Origin: Heloderma charlesbogerti
Taxonomy: Eukaryota > Chordata > Lepidosauria > Squamata > Helodermatidae
Assembly (NCBI GenBank): GCA_026122225.1
Contig: JANEZZ010000975.1
Location: forward strand, 248,001-312,000
DNA length: 64,000 bases
Reading direction: 5' to 3'
Shown here: piece by piece, positions 31,270-42,205 of the stretch
How the letters are laid out: each line of letters begins with the position of its first letter
Position numbering within the stretch: position 1 is the stretch's first letter
Program-made: the position numbers and the translations under genes
The notes under the pieces: generated by a model
Databases searched by the model: none
The model's input: only the letters and a program-made list of their open reading frames with translations
What the model was told of the DNA's origin: nothing

Positions 31270-31649
31270 TAGGGTGGCCATCTGTCCTCTTTTACAGATG
31301 ACAGTCCTCTATTTGATGGGCTGCCAGAGAACTGCCCTCTATTTTGAAGGTGTCCTCTGTTTGAAGCGCTGTCCAGTGCAAGTCCAGTTGAAAGAACCAA
31401 CAGAAGGAAGAGCTGGGCTTTGAAGTTGCCCATAATCCGTTAGCACCTGGACAGCAGACTGAGCGAGGCACTCAGGTCTCCTGGTCACAGTCTTCCCTAC
31501 TATGGTATTGAATATCTATTTAAATTATAATAATTTATACGTTTGCATCTATACAAATAAATTAGCATAGGCACATTTTATGCATATTGGCATCCTTTTC
31601 TGTGGTGACACATTTCCTCTTTTTTGGCAACACATAAGTAGCCACCTTA
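31270..31649. mobile_element. hAT-like MITE, TAGGGTGGCC family
   Basis: The 380-bp element starts TAGGGTGGCCATCTGTCC and ends GTAGCCACCTTA. The flanks are GACCTTTA (31262-31269) and GTCCTTCA (31650-31657), 8 bp with two mismatches. The host sequence on both sides matches a paralogous stretch at 33548-33625 that has no insert, so that stretch is an empty site. Other family members are 32556-32884, 40727-41226, 46739-47061 and 62176-62541. Confidence 0.9.
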
Positions 31650-32247
31650 GTCCTTCATGGAAGAGATCCTTCCTGTTATGGGATTTAGAGCTTTTATTCC
31701 TGTGTTGCCACAATGATCACTCTTCCTCCTATGCTGATCCTGCTATTACATGGCACATTTGGGCAGCTGCCAGGCATCTAGCACTCTGGCAGGGCACCCA
31801 CTGATGCCTGTCTTGGTCACACTTGTTTAAAGTCTGCCAGCCACAATTTTCATTTCCCATAATGTTCCCAATGTAGCCTCACTGCAGGACACCATGGGAA
31901 ATTAGAAGGGTCCCACTGGCTACATTTTAATTTCTCACTATGTTCTGGAGTGACACTACATCCGGGAGCATTCTGGAAAAGTTAAATTTAAATAGCCATT
32001 CCCAGGCCCAGCCACCTTGCATTGATTGGATTGCAAGGGCCCATTAAAATAGGAGAGGCCAACCATGCTGAAGACCCCATCAGACCCGGAGTTAGCCCTG
32101 CCTGCTAATCTGAGTGACCCAGCAGTGGTCGGCATTGGGATCAGGTGTCGTTTGTGCTACTCAGTACTCTGACTTTGAATGTTGATCAAACCACAAGTGA
32201 TATCATGTGGAAACACCCTTAAAATCAGAACCTTTTCTTATCTAAAT

Positions 32248-32543
32248 CAGGGATGGGAACATGCAGCCCATGGGCCACATGAAGCCCCCGCAGCCCCCCA
32301 AAAGTGTAAAAAAAAGTTTTAAAACAAAATGGCATCTACAGAGGCCATTTTGAATCCTTTTTTATCTTTTTAGTGCTCCATTTTGAAGCCTTTTCTACCC
32401 TTTTGGCACTCCCTAGCCACTCCAGACCCCTTTTCTTTCTTTTTTATTTTTTTCAGTGCCACAGGGAGCGGGGATGTGCAGACCACAGAGGGGCTCTGGG
32501 GGAGCAAAAGTGGTCCCCAGACCTCCCAAGGTTGCTGGCCCCA
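32248..32543. mobile_element. hAT-like MITE with CAGGGATGGG end
   Basis: It is flanked by an exact 8-bp duplication, ATCTAAAT (32240-32247 and 32544-32551). The left end CAGGGATGGGAACATGCAGC is clear and the right end TTGCTGGCCCCA is diverged. The interior alternates AAATGGC and GCCATTTTGAA blocks. The left end resembles that of 29220-29757. Confidence 0.75.
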
Positions 32544-32555
32544 ATCTAAATAGCT

Positions 32556-32884
32556 TAGGCTGACCCTGTGTCATACTTTACAGAAGAGAGGGCTGTCCGG
32601 TCCAAGTCCAGTGTAAAGATGAAGAACCATAAGAAGGAAGGGTAGATCAGGGGCCTTGAAAGTTGCCCAGCAGCAGTTAGCAGCACATGGACAGCAGACA
32701 TAGGAGGCACACAGGTCAATTAGCATACTCTTCCCCACAACGGTGAGATATATTATATTTCTATTTAAATTTCAGTCATTATTTCTACATTTGCACCAGT
32801 GCATCAAAATGAGCACATGCAAATGTTATGCAAATTTATATCCTCTTTCATCCTCTTTTTTGCAGATGCTAAGTAGCCATCCTA
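32556..32884. mobile_element. hAT-like MITE, TAGGGTGGCC family
   Basis: It starts TAGGCTGACCCTG and ends AGTAGCCATCCTA. The flanks AAATAGCT (32548-32555) and ACATAGTT (32885-32892) agree at 6 of 8 positions. Its left duplication overlaps the right duplication of the neighbouring MITE, so the two inserted within a few bases of each other. The body matches 31270-31649. Confidence 0.85.
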
Positions 32885-32892
32885 ACATAGTT

Positions 32893-33745
32893 ACATGAGG
32901 TGGGGGAAGACATGCTCTTGCACTAGAAAATAGCTTGGTTGAATAATTGTTTTATACAAGCACATTGTCACTGCAAAATAGATGGAAGGCTTTCTGCGTG
33001 GTAGACAGTTTCCTAAAGAACTCTACTAGATGTCATGCAGTCTTTGTTAATAGGGGAACAGGCCTAAAGGCCTCACTCACAAATGTAACCTTTAAGGATG
33101 GCAGCTGAAATAGGACAAGCATGTACTAACCCAACTGAAATGGCTATAATTCATTAATCCCTCTGTGTTGTGCTCCACTGAGCACAGGTATACTGTTTTC
33201 AGCCCCAGGGCACATTCCTAAACATGGTTTGTTTACCCTCATTATTCTTTCAGCCAGACATTATAGGGTCAACATTGTTGGCAGACAGAGATTGTAAACT
33301 GGAGCCAGCCTGATTCTGGAGAGTGTAGGGTGGATATAAAACACAGTGACATTACAGTATATGCACAAAGGGCAATTGCATAGACTTCCTGGGGATTAGT
33401 GCTATAAAGTATAAGCCCCTTAAAGTAGCATTATAATGGCATCAATTTGACACATGTTTATAGAGTAAATGGAAGATCAATTCACATGGATTATTTATCT
33501 CTTCATCATCCCTATATAATCAAGATGGTTCAAGACTTGTAAACAAGGGTCCCAAGCAGCAATAGTAGCAAAGAAAAAGTGCTACAGGATGTCCTTTATG
33601 AAAGAGGTATTTCCTGTTGTGGGAGACAACCTCAACGCTTCCAAAAGGACACTGGCGAGGAGGGGTGGGGATGACTGTAAGGTTCATTAGGTGGTGTACA
33701 AAAATTCAGGTAATCTAATTGTAGATTAGGCTAAGAAGCAATGAA
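32893..33745. other. Unassigned sequence containing a MITE empty site
   Basis: 33548-33625 is paralogous to the sequence around the MITE at 31270-31649. The rest has no supported gene or repeat. Confidence 0.5.
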
Positions 33746-33750
33746 CGCGT

Positions 33751-33815
33751 AAGAGCCAAACTACATGTGACACATGGCTGTATGTAACATTCCCCAACTT
33801 TTTTTTAAAAAATGA
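33751..33815. repeat. Fragment with GAGCCAAACTACATGTGACA end
   Basis: The block resembles the outer ends of the inverted repeat at 51188-51224 and 55814-55850 (CAAACTAGATGTGACATT). It supports a dispersed element family with this terminus. Only one end is recognisable here. Confidence 0.4.
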
Positions 33816-34069
33816 AAAGCATATGCTAAATGGAGTACTGACAGGGAGAAGTCCTAGCAGGGGGTGTGGGGAGAAGCTGCTAAACCCTTTCCCTTCAGGA
33901 TGTTTTCTCTGCTCAAGATTGCCCCCAAACTACAGGGGAAAAGATACTGGTCCCCATATATTTTCCCCACAGTGATAACAGCAGCTTGAGGGAGTCGATT
34001 TTGAGCAGAAAAACACTCTGTGGGGAAGAATTAAGCAATCTTCTCACCACACCAGTTAAATCAGTTCTA

Positions 34070-34376
34070 CTTGTGTTTCACAGATTGTCAGGCATCTTGT
34101 GTTCTGGCACCCACACATTGACAGAATCAGATTTTACCAGATTTGTCTTCTACTTGTGCTAATGCGCATTCGTTAATGTGAATTAGCGCTACAGCACACT
34201 TGCACTAATGTGAATTAGCCCAAATACCCCACCCCCAAAAGTGAAAAAACCCAGTTCAAAGTCCTCCGAATCTGCGTGACTCAGACAAAGCCAGTTCGCT
34301 GTGGGATCCATATGTTGGATTCATAGAAATCAGTACCCATTTGAATCCATTGTAGATTTCACCAACATCCTTAGCT
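34070..34376. mobile_element. Degraded TAGGGATG-family MITE
   Basis: TGTGTTTCACAGATTGTCAG with TTCTGGCACCCACACATTG matches the left part of 425-827, and AGATTTCACCAACATCC matches its right end. The left terminus is lost. Confidence 0.6.
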
Positions 34377-34417
34377 TCCTGAAAGATCTCGGGCATAGTT
34401 ATTCCCTCATAAGTACA

Positions 34418-36850
34418 TGAGAAGATAAGAAGAGCCATGCTGGATCAGACCAAGGCTCCACCTAGTCCAGCATTCTGTTCACACAGTGGCCAACCAGCTG
34501 TCAACCAGGAATCCACACGCAGGGCATGAACGCAACAGCACCCTCCCACCCATGTTCCCCAGCAACTGGTGTACATAGGTTTACTGCCTGTGATACTGGA
34601 GGTAGCACACAGCCATCAGGACTAGTAGCCATTAAGAGCCTTTTCCTCCAGGAATTTGTCTAATCCCCTTTTAAAGCCATCCAAATTGGTGGCCATCACT
34701 ACATCCTGCAGTAGCGAATTCCCTAGTTTAACTATGCGCGGTGTGAAGAAGTACTTCCTTTTATCTGTCCTGAATCTCTCACCAATCAGCTTCATGGGAT
34801 GACCCGGGGTTCTAGTCTTTTGAGAGAGGGAGAAAAATGTCTCCCTATCCACATTCTCCACACCATGCATAATTTTGTGCACCTCTATCATGTCTCCCCT
34901 TACCTTCCTTTTTTCCAAGTTAAACAATCCCAGCTGTTGTAACCTTCACTCATAGGGCAGATGCTCCAGCCCCTTGATTATTTTAGTTGCCCTTTTCTGC
35001 ACCTTTTCCAGCTCTACAATATCTTTTTTTAGGTGTGATGACTAGAACTGTACACAGTTCTTGAAGTGTGGTCGCACCATAGAATTGTATAGGGGCAGTA
35101 TGATGTTGGCAGTTTTATTCTCAATCCCTTTTCTAAGTATGCATACCATGGTGTTTTCGTTTTTTACAGTGGCTGCACACTGGGTAGACATCTTCATTGA
35201 GCTGTCCACCACAACCCCAAGATCTCTTTCCTGGCCAGTCACCACTAGTTCAGATCCCATCAGGCTATACTTGAAGTTGGGATTTTTTGCCCCAATGTGC
35301 ATCACTTTACACTTGCTTGCATTGAACTGCATTTGCCATTTAGATGCCCATTCTCCCAGTGTGGAGCTCTTCACAATTCCTTTTTGTTTTAACCACCCTA
35401 AATAATGTGGTGTCATCTGCAAACTTGGCCACTTCACTGCTCACTCCTAATTCCAGATCATTTACGAACAGGTTGAAAAGCATTGGCCCTAATACCTAAT
35501 ACCCTGTGGGAGCCCACTATTTACTTCCCTCCATTGGGAGAATTTTCCATTTATTCCTACTCTCTACTTTCTGTTCTTTTACCAGTTATTGATCCATAAG
35601 AGGACCTTTCTTCTTATTCCATGACTGCTAAGTTTGCTAAGTTTGCTCAGGAGCCTTTGGTAAGGGACTTTGTCAAAAGCCTTTTGGAAGTCCAACTAAA
35701 CAATGTCTACCGGACTGCCCCATCTACATGTTTACTGACACTCTCAAAGAACTCTAAAAGTTTAGTGAGATAGGACTTACCTTTGCGGAAGCCGTGTTGA
35801 TGCTTTTTCAGCAGGGCTTGTCCTTCTATATGCTTACTAATTTTATCGTTAATAATGCCTTCAACCAATTTACCCAGAACAGACATTAAGATAACTGGCC
35901 TGTAATTTCCCAGATCCCCCCTGGATCCCTTTCTGAAAATTGGTATTACATTGGCCATCTTCCAGTCCTCTGGTGTAGAGGCTGACCTTAGGGACATGTT
36001 GCATATTTTGGTTAGAAGATCAGCAATTTCATATTTGAGTTCTTTGAGAACTCTAGGATGGATACCTTCTGGACCCAGTGATTTATTTGCTTTCAATTTA
36101 TCAATAAGGTTGAGAAATCATCTTTGTCACCACTATTTGCCTCAGTTCCTCAGACTCCCTTCCTGAAAACATCAGTTTAGGCACAGATATCTGTGCTATA
36201 TCCTCTGCAGTGAAGATAGGTGAAAAGAATTCATTCAGCTTCTCTGCAATCTCCTTGTCCTCCTTCAGTACTCCTTTAACTCCACTGTCATCCAATCCTC
36301 CAACTGCCTCCCTAGCTGGTTTTCTGCTTCTGATACATTTAAAGAATTCTTTATTGTTGGCATTGATGTTGTTAGCGATATGCTCTTCAAAATGCTTTTT
36401 TGCATCTCTTATTGTCTGCTTGCATCATCTTTGTGCAAGATTGTGCTGCCTTTTGTTTTCCTCACTTGGGCAAGACTTCCATTTTCTGAACAAAGTTCTC
36501 TTTTCTCTAATAGCTCCCTCAACGCTGCTCGTTAACGATGCCGGTAACCTCTTGGACTTGGTGCTACCTTTCCTAACCTGTGGTATACATTCTAGCTGGG
36601 CTTCTATTATTATGGCTTTGAGTAATCTCCAAGCATTCTGAAGGAATTTAATCCTCCTGACTCCCGCTTTTAACTTCCTTTTCACCAGTTCCCTCATTTT
36701 AGAGAAGTTTCCTCTTTTGAAGTCAAATGTGACTGGGTTGGATTTTCTGGGCAATTTCCCACTTAAATGTATATTAAATCTGATAGCACTGTGATCACTG
36801 TTTCCAACTGGTTCAACAACATTTACATCCCTCCCTCCTTCTTGTTACTT
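34418..36850 (-). mobile_element. CR1 LINE, 5' truncated, 2.4 kb
   Basis: A minus-strand CR1 element covers linker, reverse transcriptase, C-terminal region and 3' UTR. The 3' UTR on the plus strand reads AGCCATGCTGGATCAGACC, then CACAGTGGCCAACCAGCTG. The endonuclease part and 5' UTR are missing. Text from its 3' UTR recurs in the fragment at 42055-42205. Confidence 0.88.
34622..36754 (-). pseudogene. CR1 reverse transcriptase, broken
   Basis: Pieces in order are: linker FDFKRGNFSKMRELVKRKL (36425-36754); NEFFSPIFTAEDIAQ (36101-36295); NKSLGPEGIHPRVLKEL, TPEDWKMANVIPIF, GNYRPVILMSVLGKLVE and KKHQHGFRKGKS (35707-36096); FADDTTLF in a short frame near 35400-35430; FNASKCKVMHIGAKNPN (35042-35437); C-terminal RTDKRKYFFTPRIVKLGNSL (34622-34927). 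The catalytic FADD box is preserved at DNA level, but at least four frame changes or stops separate the pieces. The protein would copy CR1 RNA at target sites. This copy cannot encode it. Confidence 0.88.
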
Positions 36851-36851
36851 G

Positions 36852-37604
36852 TTGGTGCTAGCTATTACCTGAATGTGTGTTTTAATTATGATCTGCCAAA
36901 AGTAATAATTTTAAGACAAAAATTCAGAGCCCCAGTGAGTCACATGGAAGGTTCTTGAACTCTTTTAATAATAAAGTCAACATATTTAACAACTGGATTT
37001 TTTTTAATGAAACACCAGAGCTTATTACCTGAGCCAGAAGAGTTATGAGGCCATACATATATATTAAGTAATTTTATTGCAACAACTTAATTACATTAAT
37101 ATATCGCTATAGAATTTTCCACGTGCTTCGCAATGTGACATGAGATATGCCCTACATCAGATTATACAGATTAATTTTGGCTGAGGCTCTGGGGCCATGC
37201 TCCATCTGACTGCTAGCGGGTTCACTCTTGCATGTTTTCCAGAGAGGTCTCAGAGGACATAACGCCAACCTTTGGTGTTGGCCATTTAACTGACTGAGTT
37301 TCTGCCTGCCTTGCAACTGGTCTTTCAGACATGGGACCTCACCTCCCCACCAGCTGGAATCTCAGTTGTCCTGCAGGTAACAACCTTCTGGGTATTTCTA
37401 GCCCTCATGTTTTCCCTCCTATCCTCTCATAGTTCTCTAGCTTGTCTGCCCTGACTCCATTTTATTCCCACCATGACAGGAGTGGCGCAAATCTAAGCAA
37501 CCACCCCACAGGCACCTGTGGGTCACCACTACACAGGCTGATACAGAAAGGGAGGACTTCGCTTCCAACTGGGAGCCAAGGTAGAGTTACAAAGTAATTC
37601 TAAG
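36852..37604. other. Unassigned AT-rich sequence
   Basis: No gene or recognised repeat was seen. Confidence 0.5.
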
Positions 37605-38320
37605 TTGGAATCATAGAATAGTTGGAAGGGGCCTATAAGACCATCGAGTCCAACCCCTGCTCAGTGCAGGAATCCAAGTCAAACCATCACTGATAGGTAG
37701 GGATGTACAGATTCCCCACCTTCCGTTTCGGTGGGGAATCTGCCCGGGGGGTGATCCATTCCTCCCCCCCGGAATCCTCCAAAGTGGCTCCACTCCACGA
37801 GGATTCTGTGGAGCCTCCCGGCTTGAGGGAGACTTTCTTGGCCCATTCGCCTCCGCACCGATCGCCATTTTTCTTTAAAAACCAGCGAGCGGCAGGATGT
37901 GCCCATAGACTTATACACAAAATAGAGCTGTGAATCTTGCATATAAGTCTACGGGCACATCCTGGAGGTGAACAGGGCTGGTTAAGGCCTCAAGCCGAGT
38001 GCCGTTCCTGACAGAATCCTCCTGGGGCAGAGGTAAGTGGAGCCGTCCCACCATGGATTCCAGGGGCCGGGTTCTTTGGAATCCAGCTTCATTTGAATCT
38101 GCGGCGGATTCCTCTGACTTCCCTACTGACAGGTGGCTGTCCAGCCTCATCTTGAATGCCTCCACTGTGGGGGAGCCCACCACCTCCCTAGGTAGTTGGT
38201 TCCATTGTTGTGTTGCTCTAACAGTCAGGAAGTTTTTCCTGATGTTCAGCCGGAATCTGGCTTCTGGTAACTTGAGCCCACTATTCCGTGTCCTGCACTC
38301 TGGGACGATCGAGAAGATGT
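37605..38320 (-). mobile_element. CR1 LINE 3' end split by a MITE
   Basis: The minus-strand CR1 terminus (plus-strand AATCATAGAATAGTTGGAAG with a following CATCGAGTCCAACCCCTGC) continues after the insert at 38126 with AGGTGGCTGTCCAGCCTC and CACCTCCCTAGGTAGTTGG. The CR1 protein tail is readable as RKNFLTVRATQQWNQLPREVV (38220-38150). The MITE removed no CR1 sequence beyond its 8-bp duplication. Confidence 0.85.
37698..38125. mobile_element. TAGGGATG-family hAT-like MITE nested in CR1
   Basis: It starts TAGGGATGTACAGATTCC and ends GACTTCCCTA. The flanks CTGATAGG (37690-37697) and CTGACAGG (38126-38133) differ at one of 8 positions. The central hairpin uses AGGATGTGCCCATAGACTTA and its complement near 37948. 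Because it sits inside a recognisable CR1 tail, the insertion boundary is independently confirmed. Confidence 0.9.
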
Positions 38321-38465
38321 TTGGGTGTGAATGCCACTTCCAAAGTCCTGCCAACTTGCACCAGCCAGAGCAGGAGGCAGGGTGGGTTTTCCTGAAAACA
38401 GACCATCCTTCTTGTTTTGAATGTTTTCCCTATGATAACCAGGGGAGGGGGGCTGTTAATGACAT

Positions 38466-38741
38466 TGGGCAGTATCCAGTACTGCCACTGTGCTCCCACT
38501 TGTTCTGTTGCTCATACAGCAAAAAGCTAGTAGTTCAAAAAGCAACCCTGGAAATAAGCAGAAATGTTTGTTTCCAGACTGGGACAGGTCAGCGGAGCTT
38601 CCTTCTGCAATCTCCGCTGACTTGCCCAGTTCCAGAAATTAGCTTTTATGCTAGTTTCTGGCTGCTTCTTTAACTGCTAGCTCCCCATTGCAGTAGTGGT
38701 GGGTCCTGCTGGCATGTGGGCAGACTTGGATACTGCCCAAT
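38466..38741. mobile_element. Palindromic MITE with TTGGGCAGTATCC termini
   Basis: It starts TTGGGCAGTATCCAGTACTG and ends TTGGATACTGCCCAA. Inner paired blocks are GCAGAAATGTTTGTTTCCAG and AGTTTCTGGCTGC. It is the same family as 10251-10529. No clear TSD was found. Confidence 0.75.
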
Positions 38742-38789
38742 AGCTCCAAGCTGGCATAACTGATAGGGTAAAACAAAACTGAGGAACAT

Positions 38790-38930
38790 CCAAACTGATC
38801 CAATGGAACAAAGAGATGAATGCTCTGGATGCTGAAAAAAAAAATGGTTTTATTCCAAGAAGTAGCCCTACACATTTCAGCCCTAAGTATGGGCCTTCTT
38901 CAGGGGACAATTGCTATAATAATTTTTATT
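38790..38930 (-). mobile_element. Possible Penelope-like 3' region, minus-strand copy
   Basis: On the minus strand it reads CCCTGAAGAAGGCCCATAC, GGGCTGAAATGTGTAGGGC, then TTGGAATAAAACCATTTTT. A CTGAAGAAGGC block followed by a GAAACG/GAAATG block is typical of Penelope-like element flanks in vertebrates as remembered, but this was not checked. The neighbour at 39040-39165 is a diverged inverted copy. Confidence 0.4.
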
Positions 38931-39039
38931 ATTATTATCCATGCCTGCCTGGATCTCTGAAAAAGATTGTCTCCAGGATGAACCCTGTGACCAGGATCTC
39001 TTTTTTCAGAGTTCTCTACAGGCATTCATTATCAAAAGT

Positions 39040-39165
39040 GAGCCCTGAAGAAGGGCCAAAACTCAGGGCCAAAACACTTAGGTCTACTCCTTTGACCAAA
39101 ACCACTTTTCCCCCCAACATCCTGAGACTGTCTCTTTATTCCATTGGCATAATTGATAGGCCAGC
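39040..39165 (+). mobile_element. Possible Penelope-like 3' region, plus-strand copy
   Basis: AGCCCTGAAGAAGGGCCAAA, AAACACTTAGGTCTACTCC, then CTCTTTATTCCATTGGC parallels the minus-strand copy at 38790-38930 with many substitutions. The pair is head-to-head with about 110 bp between. Confidence 0.4.
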
Positions 39166-39169
39166 TCTT

Positions 39170-40720
39170 AGACCCTCTTGGGGGAACAACACGACTTTGT
39201 ATCCAGCAGATACAGGGCTGCCTCCAACATGTCCTGCTGAGTAGATCTGAGGAGTTTTCCATGATCACACCGGTATCCTCTCTGCCTTCTGTCCCATCCA
39301 AACCCTGCATCAGCCTGTGGATCTGCAGGTTAGGACTGTGCTGTTAATTCTTGCTTGGCATCTCTCCAGTCTTAATGGCAATTTTATCAGGGAATCACCC
39401 TTAACTAGGATCCTGAAGTTTTTGCCTGCTGAAGAAAACACTGTCATAAAGACTAGCCTCAAGTAAAGCTGCTCCAAGTTGCATTGGTTTCCAATTTATT
39501 TTGGGGTGCAATTATTTTACTTTATTTTTAATTTGGGGTATTTTTAGTCCCCGACTTAAATTCTTAAAGCACGTAACAAAGAATAAAAACCAATTAACAA
39601 TATCTTAAGGGGGGGAGCATAAGAGCAACAGAGTAAACAGCTAAAAGTATTTTAAAATTATAAAATGCAAGTAGGCATTGCATTCCGTCAATAAAATACT
39701 TGCCCTCTATGTTGTCCTTGTTGTTGTTATTCACTATTTGCATTCCAATCTTCCTCCAAGATGCTCAGTTATGAATAGTTCAGGCTGAGTTATAGTGATT
39801 GGTTGGTCACCTGACAAGCTTCATAGCTGAGTGTGAATTTGAACCCAGGTCTCCCCAGTCGAAGCCCAGTATACTAACTGTCATGCGTAACAGCAGTCAT
39901 CTTTAATTTATTTACTAAATTCTTATATTTAAAAGGCAAATTACTGCCTATTCTCTCACTGTGTACAAGACTGAATTCATGCCAGCTCTCATCATTGCAC
40001 TGTTTTTAGTGCAGGACACAACCCTAGAAAGTATGAAGGAATAAGAAAACATTCCTGGGATGCATCCAAAGTGCTTTTCCTTCACCACTGAGTGACCACA
40101 AATAGTTTGTGTGATTTGCATTCTCTACAAGTAGTGTTATCAACAGCCATAGAGAGAATGGCCACTTCCTATTTAAAATTCAGAGCAGAAAATCATGGGT
40201 TTTGGGGGCCATGGACACATTTGGCAATATGAGAAACTGTTCTGGGCACCACCACAAAACTGCTGCCATGGGAGGTGAGGCAAAGGACAAGTAACCTGCC
40301 CAAGAGACTGAGTAAAAGGCAGAGGTGATATCTGAGTCTCAACACACTAAACAACTCTTTTGAACCCACAGTTTTCAGCACCAACAAAAACCTATTTCAC
40401 AGCAATTCTAGTTGCCAGTAAAAAAAAACACGTGTGTGTTGTCTTTTTTAAGGGGGAGGGGTGAGACATCTTGGCAAGTGCCAAGAAAGGTGTTCGGGGT
40501 GCACTGGAGCCTGTGGGCACCATGTTGCCCACTCCTGTTCTATGGGAATTCAACCAGATATGATGCTCATTGTGGGGAGTTCCTGACATCCTGAATAACT
40601 AAGAGACCAGTACAGAATCCAATGTATATGAACAGTCCGAAGGCATATGATGCAGCTGTAAAGCACAGCCTCAGCACTTACAGCCTGCTGAGCTTCCTGG
40701 GTGGGAGAGACTGCCAGGGA
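39170..40720. other. Unassigned sequence
   Basis: No gene is supported. Short tails around 39480-39560 are AT-rich and LINE-like but cannot be assigned. Confidence 0.5.
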
Positions 40721-40726
40721 AACATA

Positions 40727-41226
40727 TAGGGTGGCTGCTTACTCATACCCCCCCAAAAGAGAAAATTCATCACCAGATTTGCATATCATTTGCATGTGCT
40801 AATTTGTATGGATAGATGCACCTTTAGAAATAATGCCTAAAGTTTAAATAGCAATACAATACGTCTCACCAGAGTGGGGAAGAGGCCTGTGACCAGGTGA
40901 TATGGGGGATTATTCAGTCTGCTATCCAGGGGCTAACTGCTGATGGGCAACTTCAAGGCCCCAGGCTCTCCCTTCCTAGGTTTCTTGGCCTTTAAACTGA
41001 ATGTGGACTGGACAGCCCTTCAAACAGAGCAGGGGTGGTCAACTTCTGGCCCTCCAGATGTTTTGGCTGACAACTCCCATCAGCCCTAGCCAACATAGCC
41101 AACAGTAAGCAATGATGGGAGTTGTCAGCCAAAACATGTGGAGGGCCAGACATTGACCACCCTGAAATAAAGGACGCCTTCAAACAGAGAACTGTCCTGT
41201 GTAAAGTAGGATGCATTACCACCCTA
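40727..41226 (-). mobile_element. TAGGGTGGCC-family MITE carrying a nested MITE
   Basis: The outer element starts TAGGGTGGCTGCTTACTC and ends ACCACCCTA, inverted relative to 31270-31649. The flanks GAAACATA (40719-40726) and CAAATATA (41227-41234) agree at 6 of 8 positions. The inner element at 41030-41164 accounts for 135 bp of its length. Confidence 0.85.
41030..41164. mobile_element. Palindromic hAT-like MITE nested in another MITE
   Basis: It starts CAGGGGTGGTCAACTTCTGG and ends ATTGACCACCCTG, with arms TTTTGGCTGACAACTCCCAT and ATGGGAGTTGTCAGCC. The flanks AAACAGAG (41022-41029) and AAATAAAG (41165-41172) agree at 6 of 8. It is the clearest copy of the 281-404 family. Confidence 0.88.
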
Positions 41227-41479
41227 CAAATATATATAAGCTCATCTGAGTTCCTCAGAGGAGAACAGGTCATAAGTACTATACCCCACTTTAGGATTAT
41301 TTTACGAAAAGTGGTAATAAACTGAATTAATTAATTTTAAGAAATAAAATAATTAAGTAAAATGGGGAGGAGCAGCATGCAGCCTATGAATAATTTGCCC
41401 TTTTACATGAAAAGCAGTTGTAGAATCAGGTGAAGAATTCATTATTGTTGTTAAGAACATAAAAGTGCTGGCCAAAGGG

Positions 41480-42050
41480 CCACAGTGGCAAAACAGCTGC
41501 CTCTAGGAAGCCAGATGTCAGAACTGGGCCCAAGCTCCCTGGTTTGGTTTCGGACTCTGATTCAGATTTGGAGCCAGAGCTGGAAGAAGCCCAGCCAAGA
41601 CAGGGAGTCGGGGAGGAAATTCCCCAAGACTATCCAGGAGCCAGGGATGAATCTTCCCAGGAGCTTATCGAACAGGAGGCCCAGGTTCAGAGACTGTCAT
41701 CCCCCCTCCCTATGGGAACTCACCCTTTGTCAGAGTGGGAGGGAGCGCTGGAACTGACAGATGCCAGAGTTCAGTGCAGAGTTGAGCAGGCAGAGTTGAG
41801 AGGAGGTGGATGGCAGTGCAGCAGATTGACTGCCTGTCAGCAGTTGGGTGAGGAGGACACTCCTGGACGGAGTGGTAAAAGCCTGGGCACGGCAGAAAAC
41901 CATCCATTTGAGTTAGCAGGCAACTGTCCGGCTTTGTTTAGCTAATTAGGCATAATGCTACCGGTGTGAAGAGGTGTTATGAACTGAATAAGGGTTTGTG
42001 GATTGCACAGCGAGTCTCTGTCGCCTCACTACCCAACAGGAGGGCTTGGC
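41480..42050 (+). other. Acidic coding-like segment, unclassified repeat
   Basis: An open frame at 41544-41945 begins MVSDSDSDLEPELEEAQPRQ and is rich in E, Q, P and S, with no recognised domain. Similar E/P/S-rich text occurs at 21190-21475. A retroelement gag or an LTR leader remnant is possible. A host gene is not supported because no splice structure, conserved motif or second exon is visible. Confidence 0.25.
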
Positions 42051-42054
42051 AGTC

Positions 42055-42205
42055 TCTGACACCAGCAAGGCAGAACATGAGTGCAACAGCACCCTCCTGC
42101 TTATGTTCCCCAGCAACCAGCATACATAGTCATCCTGCCTCTGATACTGGAGGCAATATATAGCCATCATGACTAGTAGACATTGAAGGCCTTATCCTGT
42201 TGCTG
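42055..42205 (-). mobile_element. CR1 LINE 3' UTR fragment
   Basis: GCAACAGCACCCTCCTGCTT with CTGATACTGGAGGCAATATA and CATCATGACTAGTAGACATT parallels 34530-34640 in the long CR1 copy. Confidence 0.75.
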
